Shown one piece after another: positions 50,364 to 59,560 of a stretch of DNA of 64,000 nucleotides. The notes under the pieces were generated by a model. That model worked only from the letters and a program-made list of their open reading frames with translations. It had not been told where the DNA came from and did not search any database. Every line of letters starts with the position of its first letter. Position 1 is the first letter of the stretch. The translations under genes and the position numbers were made by a program. Source of the stretch: Cryobacterium sp. HLT2-28 (GTDB taxonomy: Bacteria; Actinomycetota; Actinomycetes; Actinomycetales; Microbacteriaceae); assembly GCF_004402495.1 (NCBI RefSeq), contig NZ_SOFH01000009.1, positions 84,108 through 148,107 of the forward strand, in the 5' to 3' direction.

Positions 50364-51059
50364 TCAGAGCCGGGCGACCGGCTGCCGCAGCACCGTCTTG
50401 AGCCTGGCCGGCTCGGTCCGGCGCGGGTCGCTGAGGCACACCTCATGGTGCCGGCCGTTCAGGCGCAGCCCGTTCGCGGCGAGGAAGTCACCGTGCAGGG
50501 CGGCGAGCACCGGCGCCTCGTCGTCGTAGGGCCCGAGGTGCAACAGTTGGGCGGAGAGACCCTCGTCGAGGGTCTCGGTGCGCACCCTGGCGAGGGCAGG
50601 CAGCTTCTTCTTCGCGCTCGCGGCCGCGATGACCTGGCCGATGACGACATCCGTCACCCAGTCGGGCTCGCTGATCAGCATGGTCCAGTGCCACTGCGAT
50701 TTCGACCCCGCGGTGAAGACGGATGCGTCGTCGGCGTACCACAGGCCCTCCAGCGGAGCGACGACCGCGTCACGGCCGAGCTCGCGCTTGGCCTGGAACT
50801 TGATGCCGTAGGCCACCGCGTAGAGGGCCTCGACGGCCTCCGCGTAGGCGGGCGCGGTGTTCGGGTCGCCGCGCCCGTCGACGGCGATGAACCGTTGCGC
50901 GGGGACCTCGACGAGTTCCCAGTCCCGGTTCGCGGGCGCGTAGAAGGGTTTGAGCGCCTTCTTCACGTCCCACGGGCCGGCGCCCGCCGGCGCGGTGTTC
51001 CGCGGCGCCCGGAGCTTGCCGGTGCGCCGGTCGGTTCTGAACGGCACTTCGGCGCTCAT
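50364..51059 (-). CDS. GyrI-like small-molecule-binding domain protein
   Basis: 231 residues from the ATG at 51059. [59 protein letters not shown] and [13 protein letters not shown] fit the GyrI-like/SOUL-type fold shared by MerR-type effector domains. It starts within the stop of the VOC gene (ATGA, 51059-51056), so the two are coupled. A standalone ligand-binding or detoxification role is possible; the ligand is unknown. Confidence 0.85.
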   Translation of the reverse strand: MSAEVPFRTDRRTGKLRAPRNTAPAGAGPWDVKKALKPFYAPANRDWELVEVPAQRFIAVDGRGDPNTAPAYAEAVEALYAVAYGIKFQAKRELGRDAVVAPLEGLWYADDASVFTAGSKSQWHWTMLISEPDWVTDVVIGQVIAAASAKKKLPALARVRTETLDEGLSAQLLHLGPYDDEAPVLAALHGDFLAANGLRLNGRHHEVCLSDPRRTEPARLKTVLRQPVARL

Positions 51060-51499
51060 TCCGGAGCTCGGTCGTCCTGGAGCACGTCGTTCTGGAGCAC
51101 GTCGTTCTGAAGTACCGAGAGGATGTTGCCGGCCGGGTCCGTGAACCAGGCGATCTGCGGTCCGCGCGGGTCCCTGGCGATGCCCTTCTCGTCCTGCGGG
51201 GACCCCGGGTAGCGTTCGAAGCTCACCCCGCGGGCGAGGAGGGCGTCGACGGCCGCGTCGATGTCGCCGACGGCGAAGTTGAGGATGGTGAACACGGCCG
51301 GCACATGGTCGGGCTTGGGGTAGACCATCACCTCGGCGCCGCCGGGCAGCTCCAGCCGCAGCAGGCCCATCCCGCCGTCCCGCACGGTGAGGCCGAGGGT
51401 GTCGGCGTAGAAGGCGCGGGCCGCGTCGATGTCGGGCACGGCGAAACCGCTGAAGGCGGCGAGGATGCCGAGGCCCGGTGCGGTCTGTGGCTCTGTCAT
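51056..51499 (-). CDS. VOC-family protein, bleomycin-resistance type
   Basis: 147 residues from the ATG at 51499 (GGAG seven bases upstream); an ATG four codons earlier lacks a ribosome site. [29 protein letters not shown] and [24 protein letters not shown] are the two VOC modules, followed by [13 protein letters not shown]. The C-terminus repeats LQNDV twice, encoded by a 15-bp duplication. Coupled to the GyrI-like gene. Substrate unknown. Confidence 0.88.
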   Translation of the reverse strand: MTEPQTAPGLGILAAFSGFAVPDIDAARAFYADTLGLTVRDGGMGLLRLELPGGAEVMVYPKPDHVPAVFTILNFAVGDIDAAVDALLARGVSFERYPGSPQDEKGIARDPRGPQIAWFTDPAGNILSVLQNDVLQNDVLQDDRAPE

Positions 51500-51510
51500 G
51501 TCGGTCTCCA

Positions 51511-51572
51511 TGGGTCGGTGGGATCTGGGTCGGTGGGATCTGGGCCAGTCGGGATCTGGGTCGGTCGGGGTC
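51511..51572. repeat. Tandem 15/16-bp repeat upstream of VOC gene
   Basis: Two exact 15-bp copies of TGGGTCGGTGGGATC and two 16-bp variants fill the spacer between the ABC permease stop and the VOC start. The first unit directly adjoins the alternative VOC start codon at 51511, so the array lies in the leader of that operon. Confidence 0.85.
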
Positions 51573-51597
51573 TGAGCCGTCTGAGTCGGGCCGCCGG

Positions 51598-52425
51598 TCA
51601 CCGGGAGCTGATCGAGGCGAACTTGCGGATGCACAGCGGCACGAACACCAGCAGCATGACACTGATCCCGATCAGCACGGTCGCGATCGGGTTCTGCATC
51701 GTCCAGATGTCGGGCACCGGCGCGGTGCCCTCGTTGCCGAACAGCTGCCGGGCTGCCTGCACGAGCGAGGAGACGGGGTTCCACTCCGCGAAGATCCTCA
51801 GCGGGGTCGGCAGGGTGTCGCTCGGCACGAAGGCGTTCGAGACGAAGGTCAGCGGAAAGAGGATCAGGAACGAGGCGTTGTTGATGACCTCCGGGCTCTT
51901 CACGCTCATCCCCAGCAGCGCCATCACCCAGCTGAACGCGTAGCTGAACAACAGCAGCAGTCCGATCCCGGCCAGGAACTCGGGCGCTGAGGAGTTCACC
52001 CGCCAGCCGACCGCGAGGCCCGTGCCCATCATGATCACCATCGAGATCGTGTTGAGCACGAGGTCACTGTTGGTACGGCCGATCAGCACGGCCGAGGAGC
52101 TCATCGGCAGGCTGCGGAACCGGTCGATGATGCCCTCTTTGAGGTCCTGGGCCATCGCCGAACCGGAAAAGGTCGAACCGAAGACCACGGTCTGGGCGAA
52201 GATGCCTGCCATCAGGAACTGCACGTAGTCGGTTCCCTGCACGGAGATGGCGCCGGCGTAGACCTGGCTGAAGAGGAGCACGAACATGATCGGCTGGATG
52301 ACGGCGAAGACGAGCATGTCGGGCAAGCGCTTGATCTTGATCAGGTTGCGCTTGGTCACCGTCCAGCCGTCGGAGTACCACATCGACAGCGGGTTCCAGG
52401 TGGGGAGGGTCGCGGCGACGCTCAT
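51598..52425 (-). CDS. ABC-2 type exporter permease, DrrB-like
   Basis: 275 residues with six membrane helices: [20 protein letters not shown] near residue 35, and others ending [20 protein letters not shown]. The central conserved signature is [23 protein letters not shown], typical of daunorubicin-type exporters. The start overlaps the ATPase gene stop (ATGA, 52425-52422). With the ATPase and the divergent TetR regulator it forms a drug-efflux type unit; the exported compound is unknown. Confidence 0.92.
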   Translation of the reverse strand: MSVAATLPTWNPLSMWYSDGWTVTKRNLIKIKRLPDMLVFAVIQPIMFVLLFSQVYAGAISVQGTDYVQFLMAGIFAQTVVFGSTFSGSAMAQDLKEGIIDRFRSLPMSSSAVLIGRTNSDLVLNTISMVIMMGTGLAVGWRVNSSAPEFLAGIGLLLLFSYAFSWVMALLGMSVKSPEVINNASFLILFPLTFVSNAFVPSDTLPTPLRIFAEWNPVSSLVQAARQLFGNEGTAPVPDIWTMQNPIATVLIGISVMLLVFVPLCIRKFASISSR

Positions 52426-53417
52426 TTCACGGTCTCCAATTCGGCGCCTTCGGCCTGTTGGGCGGCCTTGTCGGCCTTGTGGCCGGTGAGTTTGAGGAAC
52501 ACGTCGTCGAGGGTGGGCCGGCGCATCCCGGCGTCGTGCAGGCCGATCTTCGCCTCGCCGAGCGCCGCGAGCACGTGTTGGAGCACGAGAGGACCGTCGT
52601 TGACGGCGACCTCGAGGCCGCGACCGTCGGTGGTCACGAGCGGTTCGCCGTCACCGAGCCGGGCGAGGATGCTGCGGGCGGTGTCGCTGTCCGCGGCGTC
52701 GACCAGGGCGATCTCCAGCCGGTGCCCGCCGATCTGGGCCTTGAGCTGGTCGGAGGTTCCCTCGGCGATCACCCGGCCGTCGTCGATCACGACGATGTCG
52801 TCGGCGAGCTGGTCGGCCTCCTCGAGGTACTGGGTGGTGAGCAGCACCGTGGTGCCGTCGGCGACGAGGCGTTTGATCACCTGCCAGAGGGCGATCCGGC
52901 TGCGCGGGTCGAGCCCGGTGGTCGGTTCGTCGAGGAAGAGCACCTTGGGGTTGATCACGAGCGCACCGGCGAGGTCGATCCGGCGGCGCATGCCGCCCGA
53001 GAACCCCTTGACGGGGCGGTTTCCGGCGGCCGTGAGCTCGAACAGGTCGATCAGCTCCTGCGCTCGACGCCGGGCGAGCGCACCGCCGAGGTGGTAGAGC
53101 CGGCCGACCATTTCCAGGTTCTCGAATCCGGTCAGATTCTCGTCGACGGCCGCGTACTGGCCGGACACCCCGATGAGGCGCCGCACGGCCTTCGGGTCGG
53201 CGACGACGTCGATCCCGTCGACGAATGCGGTGCCGGCATCCGGCCTGATCAGGGTCGTGAGCATCTTGACGACGGTGGTCTTGCCGGCCCCGTTCGGGCC
53301 GAGCAGGGCCTTGACCGACCCGCGCGGAACGGAGAGGTCGAGTCCGGCAAGAGCGTGCACCGGGCCGCTCTTCGACCGATAGGTCTTGGTGAGGCCCCTG
53401 GCTTCTATGATGGTCAT
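52422..53417 (-). CDS. ABC transporter ATPase, DrrA-like
   Basis: 331 residues. Walker A GPNGAGKTT (about 39-47), Q loop SGQYAAVDENLTG, signature FSGGMRRRIDLAG, Walker B VLFLDEPTTGLDPRSR and the His switch region LTTQYLEEADQLADDI. The C-terminal 80 residues are the DUF4162-like accessory domain of DrrA-type transporters. Start ATG at 53417, divergent from a TetR gene across 81 bp that hold a probable operator. Confidence 0.95.
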   Translation of the reverse strand: MTIIEARGLTKTYRSKSGPVHALAGLDLSVPRGSVKALLGPNGAGKTTVVKMLTTLIRPDAGTAFVDGIDVVADPKAVRRLIGVSGQYAAVDENLTGFENLEMVGRLYHLGGALARRRAQELIDLFELTAAGNRPVKGFSGGMRRRIDLAGALVINPKVLFLDEPTTGLDPRSRIALWQVIKRLVADGTTVLLTTQYLEEADQLADDIVVIDDGRVIAEGTSDQLKAQIGGHRLEIALVDAADSDTARSILARLGDGEPLVTTDGRGLEVAVNDGPLVLQHVLAALGEAKIGLHDAGMRRPTLDDVFLKLTGHKADKAAQQAEGAELETVK

Positions 53418-53446
53418 GAGAGTGTGCCTGCCTGCCCTACTGCGCT

Positions 53447-53467
53447 AATGTAGACGTCGTACACATT
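53447..53467. promoter_or_regulatory. Candidate TetR operator
   Basis: An imperfect 21-bp palindrome starting AATGTAGACGTC and ending ACACATT sits midway between the ABC ATPase and TetR start codons, with 8 of 10 arm positions paired. Its position suggests that the TetR protein represses both divergent transcripts. Confidence 0.5.
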
Positions 53468-53498
53468 GTCTTGACCATCGTAACGAGGCACCGGGGCT

Positions 53499-54155
53499 GT
53501 GACAACCATCGGCATTCCACCGGGCGCGAACATCGGCGGCCGGGACACCTACCGGCACGGCGACCTCAGCCGCGCCCTCGTCGAGGCCGGCGTCGAACTC
53601 GCCCGGGCGGGAGGTCCGGCCGCGGTGGCGCTGCGAGCGGCCACCCGTCGCGCCGGCGTCTCCCCGAATGCCGCCTACCGGCACTTCGCCGACCGCAGGG
53701 CCCTGGTCGAAGCGGTGTGTTCGGCCAGCCAGGGGCGGGTGGCGGAGGCGATCGAGGCCGAACAGGCCCTGGTAGCGGATGCGACGGATCCGCTCGCCGC
53801 TGCCCGGTTGCGATTCCGCGCGGTCGGCACCGGCTACCTGCACTTCGCCCTCGCCGAGCCCGGGCTGTTCCAGACCGCGTTCACCGCCTCGACCGACCTG
53901 GAGAGCGCGACCAGCGGGTCACGGGCCGGCACCTCCGGCCGCACCCCGTTCCAGCTGCTCACCGATGCCCTCGACCGGCTCGTCGCCGTGGGTGCCCTCC
54001 CGGCGGAGCGTCGGCCGGGAGCCGAGTTCCTGGCCTGGTCGGCCGTGCACGGGCTGGCGATGCTGCTGCTCACCGGTCCGCTCCGCGCCCTCGGACCGGA
54101 GCAAGCCGAGGGCCTCATCCGCCGGGTCGTCGACATGGTCGAGCAGGGACTCTAG
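53499..54155 (+). CDS. TetR/AcrR-family transcriptional regulator
   Basis: 218 residues from GTG at 53499. N-terminal helix-turn-helix: DLSRALVEAGVELARAGGPA then LRAATRRAGVSPNAAYRHFADRRALVEAV (about 22-70). The C-terminal ligand-binding part resembles the WHG/TetR_C_33 type (FALAEPGLFQTAF, AVHGLAMLLLTGPL). It probably controls the divergent ABC exporter genes. Its 3' end overlaps the remains of a truncated transglutaminase gene on the other strand. Confidence 0.92.
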   Translation: MTTIGIPPGANIGGRDTYRHGDLSRALVEAGVELARAGGPAAVALRAATRRAGVSPNAAYRHFADRRALVEAVCSASQGRVAEAIEAEQALVADATDPLAAARLRFRAVGTGYLHFALAEPGLFQTAFTASTDLESATSGSRAGTSGRTPFQLLTDALDRLVAVGALPAERRPGAEFLAWSAVHGLAMLLLTGPLRALGPEQAEGLIRRVVDMVEQGL

Positions 54156-54753
54156 GCGCACCCCATTCCGCACGCCGCGCCCGCGATCGCGGACGCGGAC
54201 GCAGGCTGCCGAACCCGGCGCGGACGGCACTCTCCGACGCGTGGGCGTAGTCGCGGCAGACGCCCTGCCGGGCGAGGAGGGTGCGCACGGCACCGTCGGT
54301 GGGCAGGCTCGCCCCGGGCACGTAGGCCAGCCGGCTGCCGACCCAGGAACTCACCCCGGCCAGCAGGTCCAGCCCGGCCAGGCCCGAGAACTCGGCCTGC
54401 CCGGTCGGCCCGAGCCGGTCGGACTCGCAGTAACGGCTGGGGCGCAGGTACCGGATCAGGTCGACCTCGCTCACGCTCGCCGGAGCAGCCTGCCCGGTCA
54501 CCTCGACGTGGTACTCCACGTCGACCGGGCCGGCCTGGACATCCGCCAGATGCAGCCTGGTGCCGTGCTGGTCGAAGATCTCACGCACCGCCACGGGGAC
54601 CCCGGCCTGGCCGATCGAGAGGCGCTCCACCGCGGTGAGGCCGGGCACGGCCACCCCGGATCCGCCTGCGTCGGCGGCCACGGCCACCGACACGACCAGA
54701 CGCGCCGGCGCCAGGGCTTCGAGGGCCAGGTGCGCGGAGGCGGTGCGTTTCAT
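54115..54753 (-). pseudogene. 3'-truncated transglutaminase-like gene
   Basis: Start ATG at 54753. Residues 1-171 match the bacterial transglutaminase-like protein: N-terminal beta domain (LHLADVQAGPVDVEYHVEV), then VDLIRYLRPSRYCESDRLG and the nucleophile motif RQGVCRDYAH (Cys166). Shortly after, near 54240, the similarity stops; the His and Asp parts of the catalytic triad are missing, and the remaining frame is Arg-rich and overlaps the TetR gene. The usual length is about 260-280. A deletion removed its 3' third. Confidence 0.75.
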
Positions 54754-54825
54754 CCCCCGATGTTACGCGGCGGCCGGGGACCAAAGGCACTGGTGCCCCG
54801 CCCGCAACCGGGTGACAATTGCGGC

Positions 54826-55298
54826 ATGCTCGGCGAATTGAACGACCAACAGATCGACAACGTGCTGCCGCCGCCGTGATCGGCCGGATCGGCTGCCACG
54901 TCGACGACCGCACCTACATCGTTCCGATCACCTACGCCTACTCCGACGGCAGCGTCTACGGGCACAGCGCCACAGGCCGGAAGGTGCGGATGATGCGCAC
55001 CAATCCTGCGGTGTGCTTCGAGGTCGAACACGTCGACGACCTGGCGAACTGGCAGAGTGTGATCGCCTGGGGAACCTTCGAGGAGCTGCACGGCGATGAG
55101 GCGGAGGCCGGGATGCGTGCCCTCGCCACGCGACTGTCGCCGTTGCTGACCAGCACGACCGCGCAGCCTCACCTCGGACCGGACGGGACTCCGCTGGCCT
55201 CACCCCACGCCCACGACTCCGGCACCGCGGTGCACGAGAAGCCGGTGCTCTATCGCATCCGGCTCAGCGAGAAGACCGGCCGGTTCGAGAAACGGTAA
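54826..55298 (+). pseudogene. Frameshifted pyridoxamine-5'-phosphate-oxidase-like gene
   Basis: The family-typical N-terminus MLGELNDQQIDNVL begins at the ATG 54826 but meets a stop at 54877-54879. The rest (VIGRIGCHVDDRTYIVPITY, YGHSATGRKVRMMRTNPAVCFEVE) continues in another frame from 54876 to 55298. Eight bases CCGCCGCC (54868-54875) separate the two parts where nine would restore the frame, so one base was lost. The FMN-binding split-barrel itself is intact and could still be made from GTG 54876. Confidence 0.75.
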
Positions 55299-55340
55299 CG
55301 CCGGGCAGCACGGGCCTGACGTCTGGCGGCAGAATGTCGC

Positions 55341-55754
55341 CTAGTGCAGGCTCAGCGGCGGCCGGACCAGCCCGTCGACGTGGGTGCCGGCCGGGTCCGT
55401 GTCCACGGCCACGATCCGGTTGCGCCCGTCGACGTGGACCACGGTCGGCGTGTACGCCCTGGCTTCCTCGGTGCTCATCTGGGCGTAGGAGATGATGATG
55501 ACAAGGTCACCCTCGAGGGCCAGCCGGGCGGCGGCGCCGTTGACGCCGACCACCCCGCTTCCCCGCTCCCCCGCGATCAGGTAGGTCTCGAACCGGCTCC
55601 CGTTGTTCACGTTGACGATGCTCGCCAGCTCGCCGGGAAGCAGGTCGGCCGCGTCCAGCAGGTCCAGGTCCACCGTCAGCGAGCCGACGTAGTGCAGGTC
55701 GGATTGCGTCACGGTGGCGCGGTGGATCTTGGATTTGAACATGGTGCGTTGCAT
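55341..55754 (-). CDS. panD: Aspartate 1-decarboxylase precursor
   Basis: Pyruvoyl enzyme that makes beta-alanine for pantothenate and CoA. 137 residues. [29 protein letters not shown] has the self-cleavage site Gly24-Ser25 and the active-site residues Lys9 and the conserved Tyr22. [24 protein letters not shown] and [19 protein letters not shown] complete the beta barrel. No panB or panC in the window. Strong assignment. Confidence 0.97.
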   Translation of the reverse strand: MQRTMFKSKIHRATVTQSDLHYVGSLTVDLDLLDAADLLPGELASIVNVNNGSRFETYLIAGERGSGVVGVNGAAARLALEGDLVIIISYAQMSTEEARAYTPTVVHVDGRNRIVAVDTDPAGTHVDGLVRPPLSLH

Positions 55755-55801
55755 CGGCGCGCAACCCTTTCGACAGGAGAACCGGTGGAGACCGCCGAAC
55801 G

Positions 55802-56770
55802 TTACGCCGAGGCGAGGATGTCGACGACGAAGACCAGCGTGTCCGTGCCGGTGATTCCCGCGGTGGTGTTGCCGGTGGTGCCGTAGCCGAGCGCCGGCGG
55901 AATGACGATGACGACCTGGGACCCGACCGTCTGGCCGATCAGACCCTGGGCGAAGCCGGGGACGACGTTGCTCGTGGCGAATGTGGCGGGGCCACCCTTG
56001 CCCCAGCTCTGGTCGAAGACCTTGCCGCTACCCCAGATGACGCCGGTGTACTGCACGGTCACGGTCGCGCCGTCGGCGACGAGGCCGCCGGTGCCCTTCT
56101 TGAGCACCTCGGTCTTGAGCTCGGTGGGCGCGTCTGCCTTCGGCACCGTGACGGTCGGCGTGCCGTCCTTGGCGAGCGTCACGGCCGGGAAGCCGTCCTG
56201 GGGCTTCTGGTCCTTGCCGTTCGCACGGGTCGCCACCTTGCCCTTGACATCGATGACGAAGATGATGTTGTCGGTCGCGGCGACCTTGAGGTCGGTGTTG
56301 CCCTTGGTGCCGAAGGCATCGGCGGGCGGCACGACGACGGCGACCCGGGAGCCCACGTTGGAGCAGGCGATGCCCTTGAGGATGCCGGGGATGATGCTGG
56401 CGGTCTCGGCTACCGTCACGGTGAGTCCGGCAGCCTTGCCGTACCCGCCGCCGTTCAGCTTCGCCCCGGTGGAGGCGTTGTAGGCCGTGTAGGCGATCTC
56501 AACGGCTTCACCGTTCTTGACGGCCGCGCCCTTGCCCTTGGTGACCACGGTGCGCTCGGTGGTCTTCGCGGTGAGCGGCGAGGTGAACTTCACGGTGGGT
56601 TCGGCGTCAGCCTTGCCGGTCACCGTGACGGCATCCGAGCTCTTGCCGGAATCGGTGCAGGTGAGCGCCGTCGCGGTCGAGGTCGAGCCGGCCGACGGGG
56701 AACCACTGCACCCGGAGAGAGCGAGAACGGCCACTGTGGCAACGGAAATGAATACGGGGAGTTTGCGCAC
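55802..56770 (-). CDS. Lipoprotein with two FKBP-type peptidyl-prolyl isomerase domains
   Basis: 322 residues from GTG at 56770. Signal peptide with lipobox LSGC, lipid Cys21. A first, divergent FKBP domain (about 75-185, ending [19 protein letters not shown]) is followed by a canonical second one (about 215-322: [48 protein letters not shown]). It likely assists folding of exported proteins outside the membrane. Single gene, between panD and the ParA-like ATPase. Confidence 0.92.
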   Translation of the reverse strand: MRKLPVFISVATVAVLALSGCSGSPSAGSTSTATALTCTDSGKSSDAVTVTGKADAEPTVKFTSPLTAKTTERTVVTKGKGAAVKNGEAVEIAYTAYNASTGAKLNGGGYGKAAGLTVTVAETASIIPGILKGIACSNVGSRVAVVVPPADAFGTKGNTDLKVAATDNIIFVIDVKGKVATRANGKDQKPQDGFPAVTLAKDGTPTVTVPKADAPTELKTEVLKKGTGGLVADGATVTVQYTGVIWGSGKVFDQSWGKGGPATFATSNVVPGFAQGLIGQTVGSQVVIVIPPALGYGTTGNTTAGITGTDTLVFVVDILASA

Positions 56771-56864
56771 GCTGATCTCTCTGTTCGACAATGGGCCTCG
56801 AACAGTATGACCTGTCGACATCCGTGCTAGCTGTGTCCGCTGTCACCGGACTCCCGAACCGGGG

Positions 56865-58424
56865 TCAGAGCCCTTCGGCGATCGCGGCCGTGGCGAAGAG
56901 CCAGGCCTCTCGCGTGCGCGGTGCGAGTGCCTCGATGTTGAGCGGCCCTCCGGCGACCAGCGCCGGGTCGTACGGCACGTCGACGACGGCGCGGGTGAGC
57001 TGGCTGAAGTGGTCGTGCAGGCGGCGGGACAGCGCCCGGTCCGCGGTCTTGGCCGGCGAGGCGAGGATGGTCACGGCCTGGGCAACCTTGTCGCCATGTC
57101 CCTTCAACCGCAACCCGTCGAGCAGCGACGCCGCCCCGTACGCGGTGTCCTCACGGATGGTGGAGACCACGACAAGCTGGTCGGCGGTCTCGACGGCCGC
57201 TTCCCAGTTCGAGGCACGCATGTTGTTGCCGGTGTCGATGATCAGCACGCGGTAGAAACGGCTGAGCGCGGCGTGGAGCTTCCCGAAGGCCACGTCGTCG
57301 ATGCTGGCCGCCCCGGCCGGGTCGAGGTCGGAGGCAAGGGCGTCGAACCGGGCGTCGCCCTGGTTGCGCACGTAGTTGTCGAGGTCGCCGACCCGGGCCG
57401 AACTGGAGTAGGCGAAGTTCTCCAGGTCTCGGAGGAGGTCGACCGCGGTGTTGGTGTGGTGCGCCGTCTGCGCCCGCACGCCCAGGGTTCCCATCGTCTC
57501 GTTGTTGTCCCAGGCAAGGGTGTAACCGCCGCGATGGATGCCGAAGGTCGCCGCGATCAGCAGAGTGGCGGTGGTCTTGTGCGCGCCGCCCTTCGGGTTC
57601 AGCACGACGATGGTGCGCGGGCCGATCAGGCTGCGCTGCACGGAGGCGACCGCCGAGCGGCGCGACCGTTCACCGTTCCCGGGGCTGGGCGCGACCAGCC
57701 CGCCGGTCAGCCGGCGCACCGTGCCCTGCCAGCCCTGCAGGGCAGGGCCCTCCACCATCGGCGGCCGCGAATTCATGAAATCCGACAGGTTCGGGCCCGC
57801 GGTGCCGGGCGTGTTGCCGTAAACGGATGCGGGGCCGGACGCTGAAGCGCTCACCGGCAGACCGGCAGCCGCCAGGCGGTCAGACGGTTCCGCCGGCTCG
57901 TCGTCGTCGACGTCGCGGTCGAGATCGCGGTCGAAGACGAGGTTCTCAAACAGCTCGGCGCCGGGGCCCGCGGACGGAGCGGCTTTCTCGTAGGCGGCCC
58001 GGTCATCATCCGCCGCCGCATCCGGAGCGGACTCGATCATCGTCGGTCGGTATGCCGCCGGTTCGACGGCGACCTCGCCGGAGTCGGCGTGATCGCCGGA
58101 GTCCGGCGCGGAATCCTCAGGCAGGAGGAGCGGGCGGGTCGAACTGGGCAGTTCGGCCGCGGGGATGAAGTCCCCGTCCGCGTCCACGTCTCCGTCGGGG
58201 TGCACGATCAGGGGCGACCGGCCCTGCTCGTCTTCCGCGGTGAGCCGAACGGGGCGACCGAGAGTGCGGGCCGTCGCCGCGACCCGGTTGATGATCTCCT
58301 CGCGGACGCCCGCCTCGTCGACGGCGGTGATCTGCTGGCGCTCGCCGTCGATGGTCAGTTCGCCCGTGCCGTCGCTCCGGATCATGGCGCGGATGCTGGG
58401 AAGGGCGGAATCGTTCTTCTTCAT
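56865..58424 (-). CDS. ParA/MinD-like ATPase with long N-terminal region
   Basis: 519 residues. An N-terminal alpha/beta part (1-75) precedes about 180 acidic, low-complexity residues; the ATPase starts near 265. The deviant Walker A reads LNPKGGAHKTTA; the usual Gly before the catalytic Lys-Thr is His. RVLIIDTGNNMRASNWEAA is the switch II region and SPAKTADRALSRRL follows. It resembles the MinD-like proteins associated with ESX secretion or septum placement in actinobacteria. No ParB gene adjoins it. Confidence 0.8.
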   Translation of the reverse strand: MKKNDSALPSIRAMIRSDGTGELTIDGERQQITAVDEAGVREEIINRVAATARTLGRPVRLTAEDEQGRSPLIVHPDGDVDADGDFIPAAELPSSTRPLLLPEDSAPDSGDHADSGEVAVEPAAYRPTMIESAPDAAADDDRAAYEKAAPSAGPGAELFENLVFDRDLDRDVDDDEPAEPSDRLAAAGLPVSASASGPASVYGNTPGTAGPNLSDFMNSRPPMVEGPALQGWQGTVRRLTGGLVAPSPGNGERSRRSAVASVQRSLIGPRTIVVLNPKGGAHKTTATLLIAATFGIHRGGYTLAWDNNETMGTLGVRAQTAHHTNTAVDLLRDLENFAYSSSARVGDLDNYVRNQGDARFDALASDLDPAGAASIDDVAFGKLHAALSRFYRVLIIDTGNNMRASNWEAAVETADQLVVVSTIREDTAYGAASLLDGLRLKGHGDKVAQAVTILASPAKTADRALSRRLHDHFSQLTRAVVDVPYDPALVAGGPLNIEALAPRTREAWLFATAAIAEGL

Positions 58425-58661
58425 GGTGGGCCTTTGTTCGTCGAGCTCAGCTCAATAAGCGTGAGCACGTCGAAGTTGCCGTCGATCGTGCCCTTCCCAG
58501 CCTAACCGGGCGGTCGGCATCCTCCCCCCGTTTGGCCACGACCCCGTTGCCGGACCCGTTTCGGGTGCCCCGCCGCCGGTTCCTCACTGCCCGGAGCCGG
58601 TCTGCAACGCGAACGAACGCGGGCATTGCTTTGTCCCCCGCCCGAGGGTCATCATTGAGTC

Positions 58662-58841
58662 ATGAGGGATCGAGACTGGGTGCTGCTCGCCTATTGCCGG
58701 TCGTGCGGCGTCTACGGCACGGCCGTCATCGATGACGACCACCGGATCTCCTGGCCGGACGTCGTGCACGAGGTCGATTGCGACCTCGCCGAACAGCAGG
58801 ACGTCCGAGAGGCACACTCCTGGGCGGTCGGCGCCGCATAA
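58662..58841 (+). CDS. Small CxxC protein, 59 residues
   Basis: ATG at 58662 to TAA at 58841. It encodes MRDRDWVLLAYCRSCGVYG and continues with an acidic C-terminal half. Codons are strongly GC-ending, like neighbouring genes. The ribosome site is weak. A single CRSC pair could bind metal as a dimer. No family recognised. It sits in the 495-bp interval between the ParA-like gene and the next small gene. Confidence 0.55.
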   Translation: MRDRDWVLLAYCRSCGVYGTAVIDDDHRISWPDVVHEVDCDLAEQQDVREAHSWAVGAA

Positions 58842-58920
58842 CTGCGCCGACCCCGGTCTGAGCGTGGCCCGCGACGGTGGGCCAGGTCCGGGCCGCTGAT
58901 CTCCGAGTGCGGACGAAAGT

Positions 58921-59130
58921 TCAGGCGGGCAGCGTGCCCAGACCCTGATGGGCGAGCCAGCGGAGGGCCCGTGCGCCGGCGCGGGTGCCGGCGCGGGTGC
59001 CGTGGGTGTCGTTGTGGCCGCGTTGCCGCCGGCATTCCATCAGGTCGTCCCCCGGGGCGATGTGAGGGTCGCGGCAGGAATTCGCGTAGCTGGTGTAGTC
59101 GGTTTCGAGCAGGAGTTCGTCGTCGGTCAT
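58921..59130 (-). CDS. Small Cys/His-rich hypothetical protein
   Basis: 69 residues, MTDDELLLETDYTSYANSC and then DPH and MECRRQRGHNDTH. The C-x-x-x-H, C and GHxxxH spacing resembles small metal-binding proteins seen in actinobacteria and their phages. The last 20 residues repeat Gly-Thr-Arg-Ala and may be less reliable. No close neighbour on the strand. Moderate support only. Confidence 0.4.
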   Translation of the reverse strand: MTDDELLLETDYTSYANSCRDPHIAPGDDLMECRRQRGHNDTHGTRAGTRAGARALRWLAHQGLGTLPA

Positions 59131-59437
59131 GGCTCTGCGTTTCTGGTTCTGTCACACCTGCTGCCAGCGCCGTTTCCGGCGTCGGTGCGTGGAACTTGTT
59201 CGGTTGCAGTCGTGCACGTGCTGGTCCGCGGCTGGCGGCGGACCGGGGTTCGTTTTCGCACCGGCCGGCCTGAAAACACTCGGAGACTGGGGCGAGGCAG
59301 AATTGTTGAATGACAGGGTACGTGCTCGCCCGGCGAATCGACCCATAGATCACCGATCACCGCGAGAACCATGAACCGGGCTGTATCCGCCGCGACGGCC
59401 TGCACCTCCCAACGCCGGGTCGCCAGGCCCCTCCTGC

Positions 59438-59526
59438 TCGTCAAATTCGACGGACATTTTCCCCAAAACGGGCCCAAACGCGCGAATTCTGGTGATTCCG
59501 GCGAAAATCTCCGTCGAATTCGACGG
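59438..59526. repeat. Two related 16-bp palindromes in a gene-free stretch
   Basis: CCGTCGAATTCGACGG at 59511-59526 is a perfect palindrome. TCGTCAAATTCGACGG at 59438-59453 matches it at 14 of 16 positions, 73 bp away. They lie 35-123 bp downstream of the acyl-CoA synthetase stop. The spacer 59131-59560 (430 bp) has no supported gene and is less GC-rich than its surroundings. Confidence 0.65.
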
Positions 59527-59560
59527 GCAGGCCGGGTGAGGCGCGGATCGTGTTTGAGGC

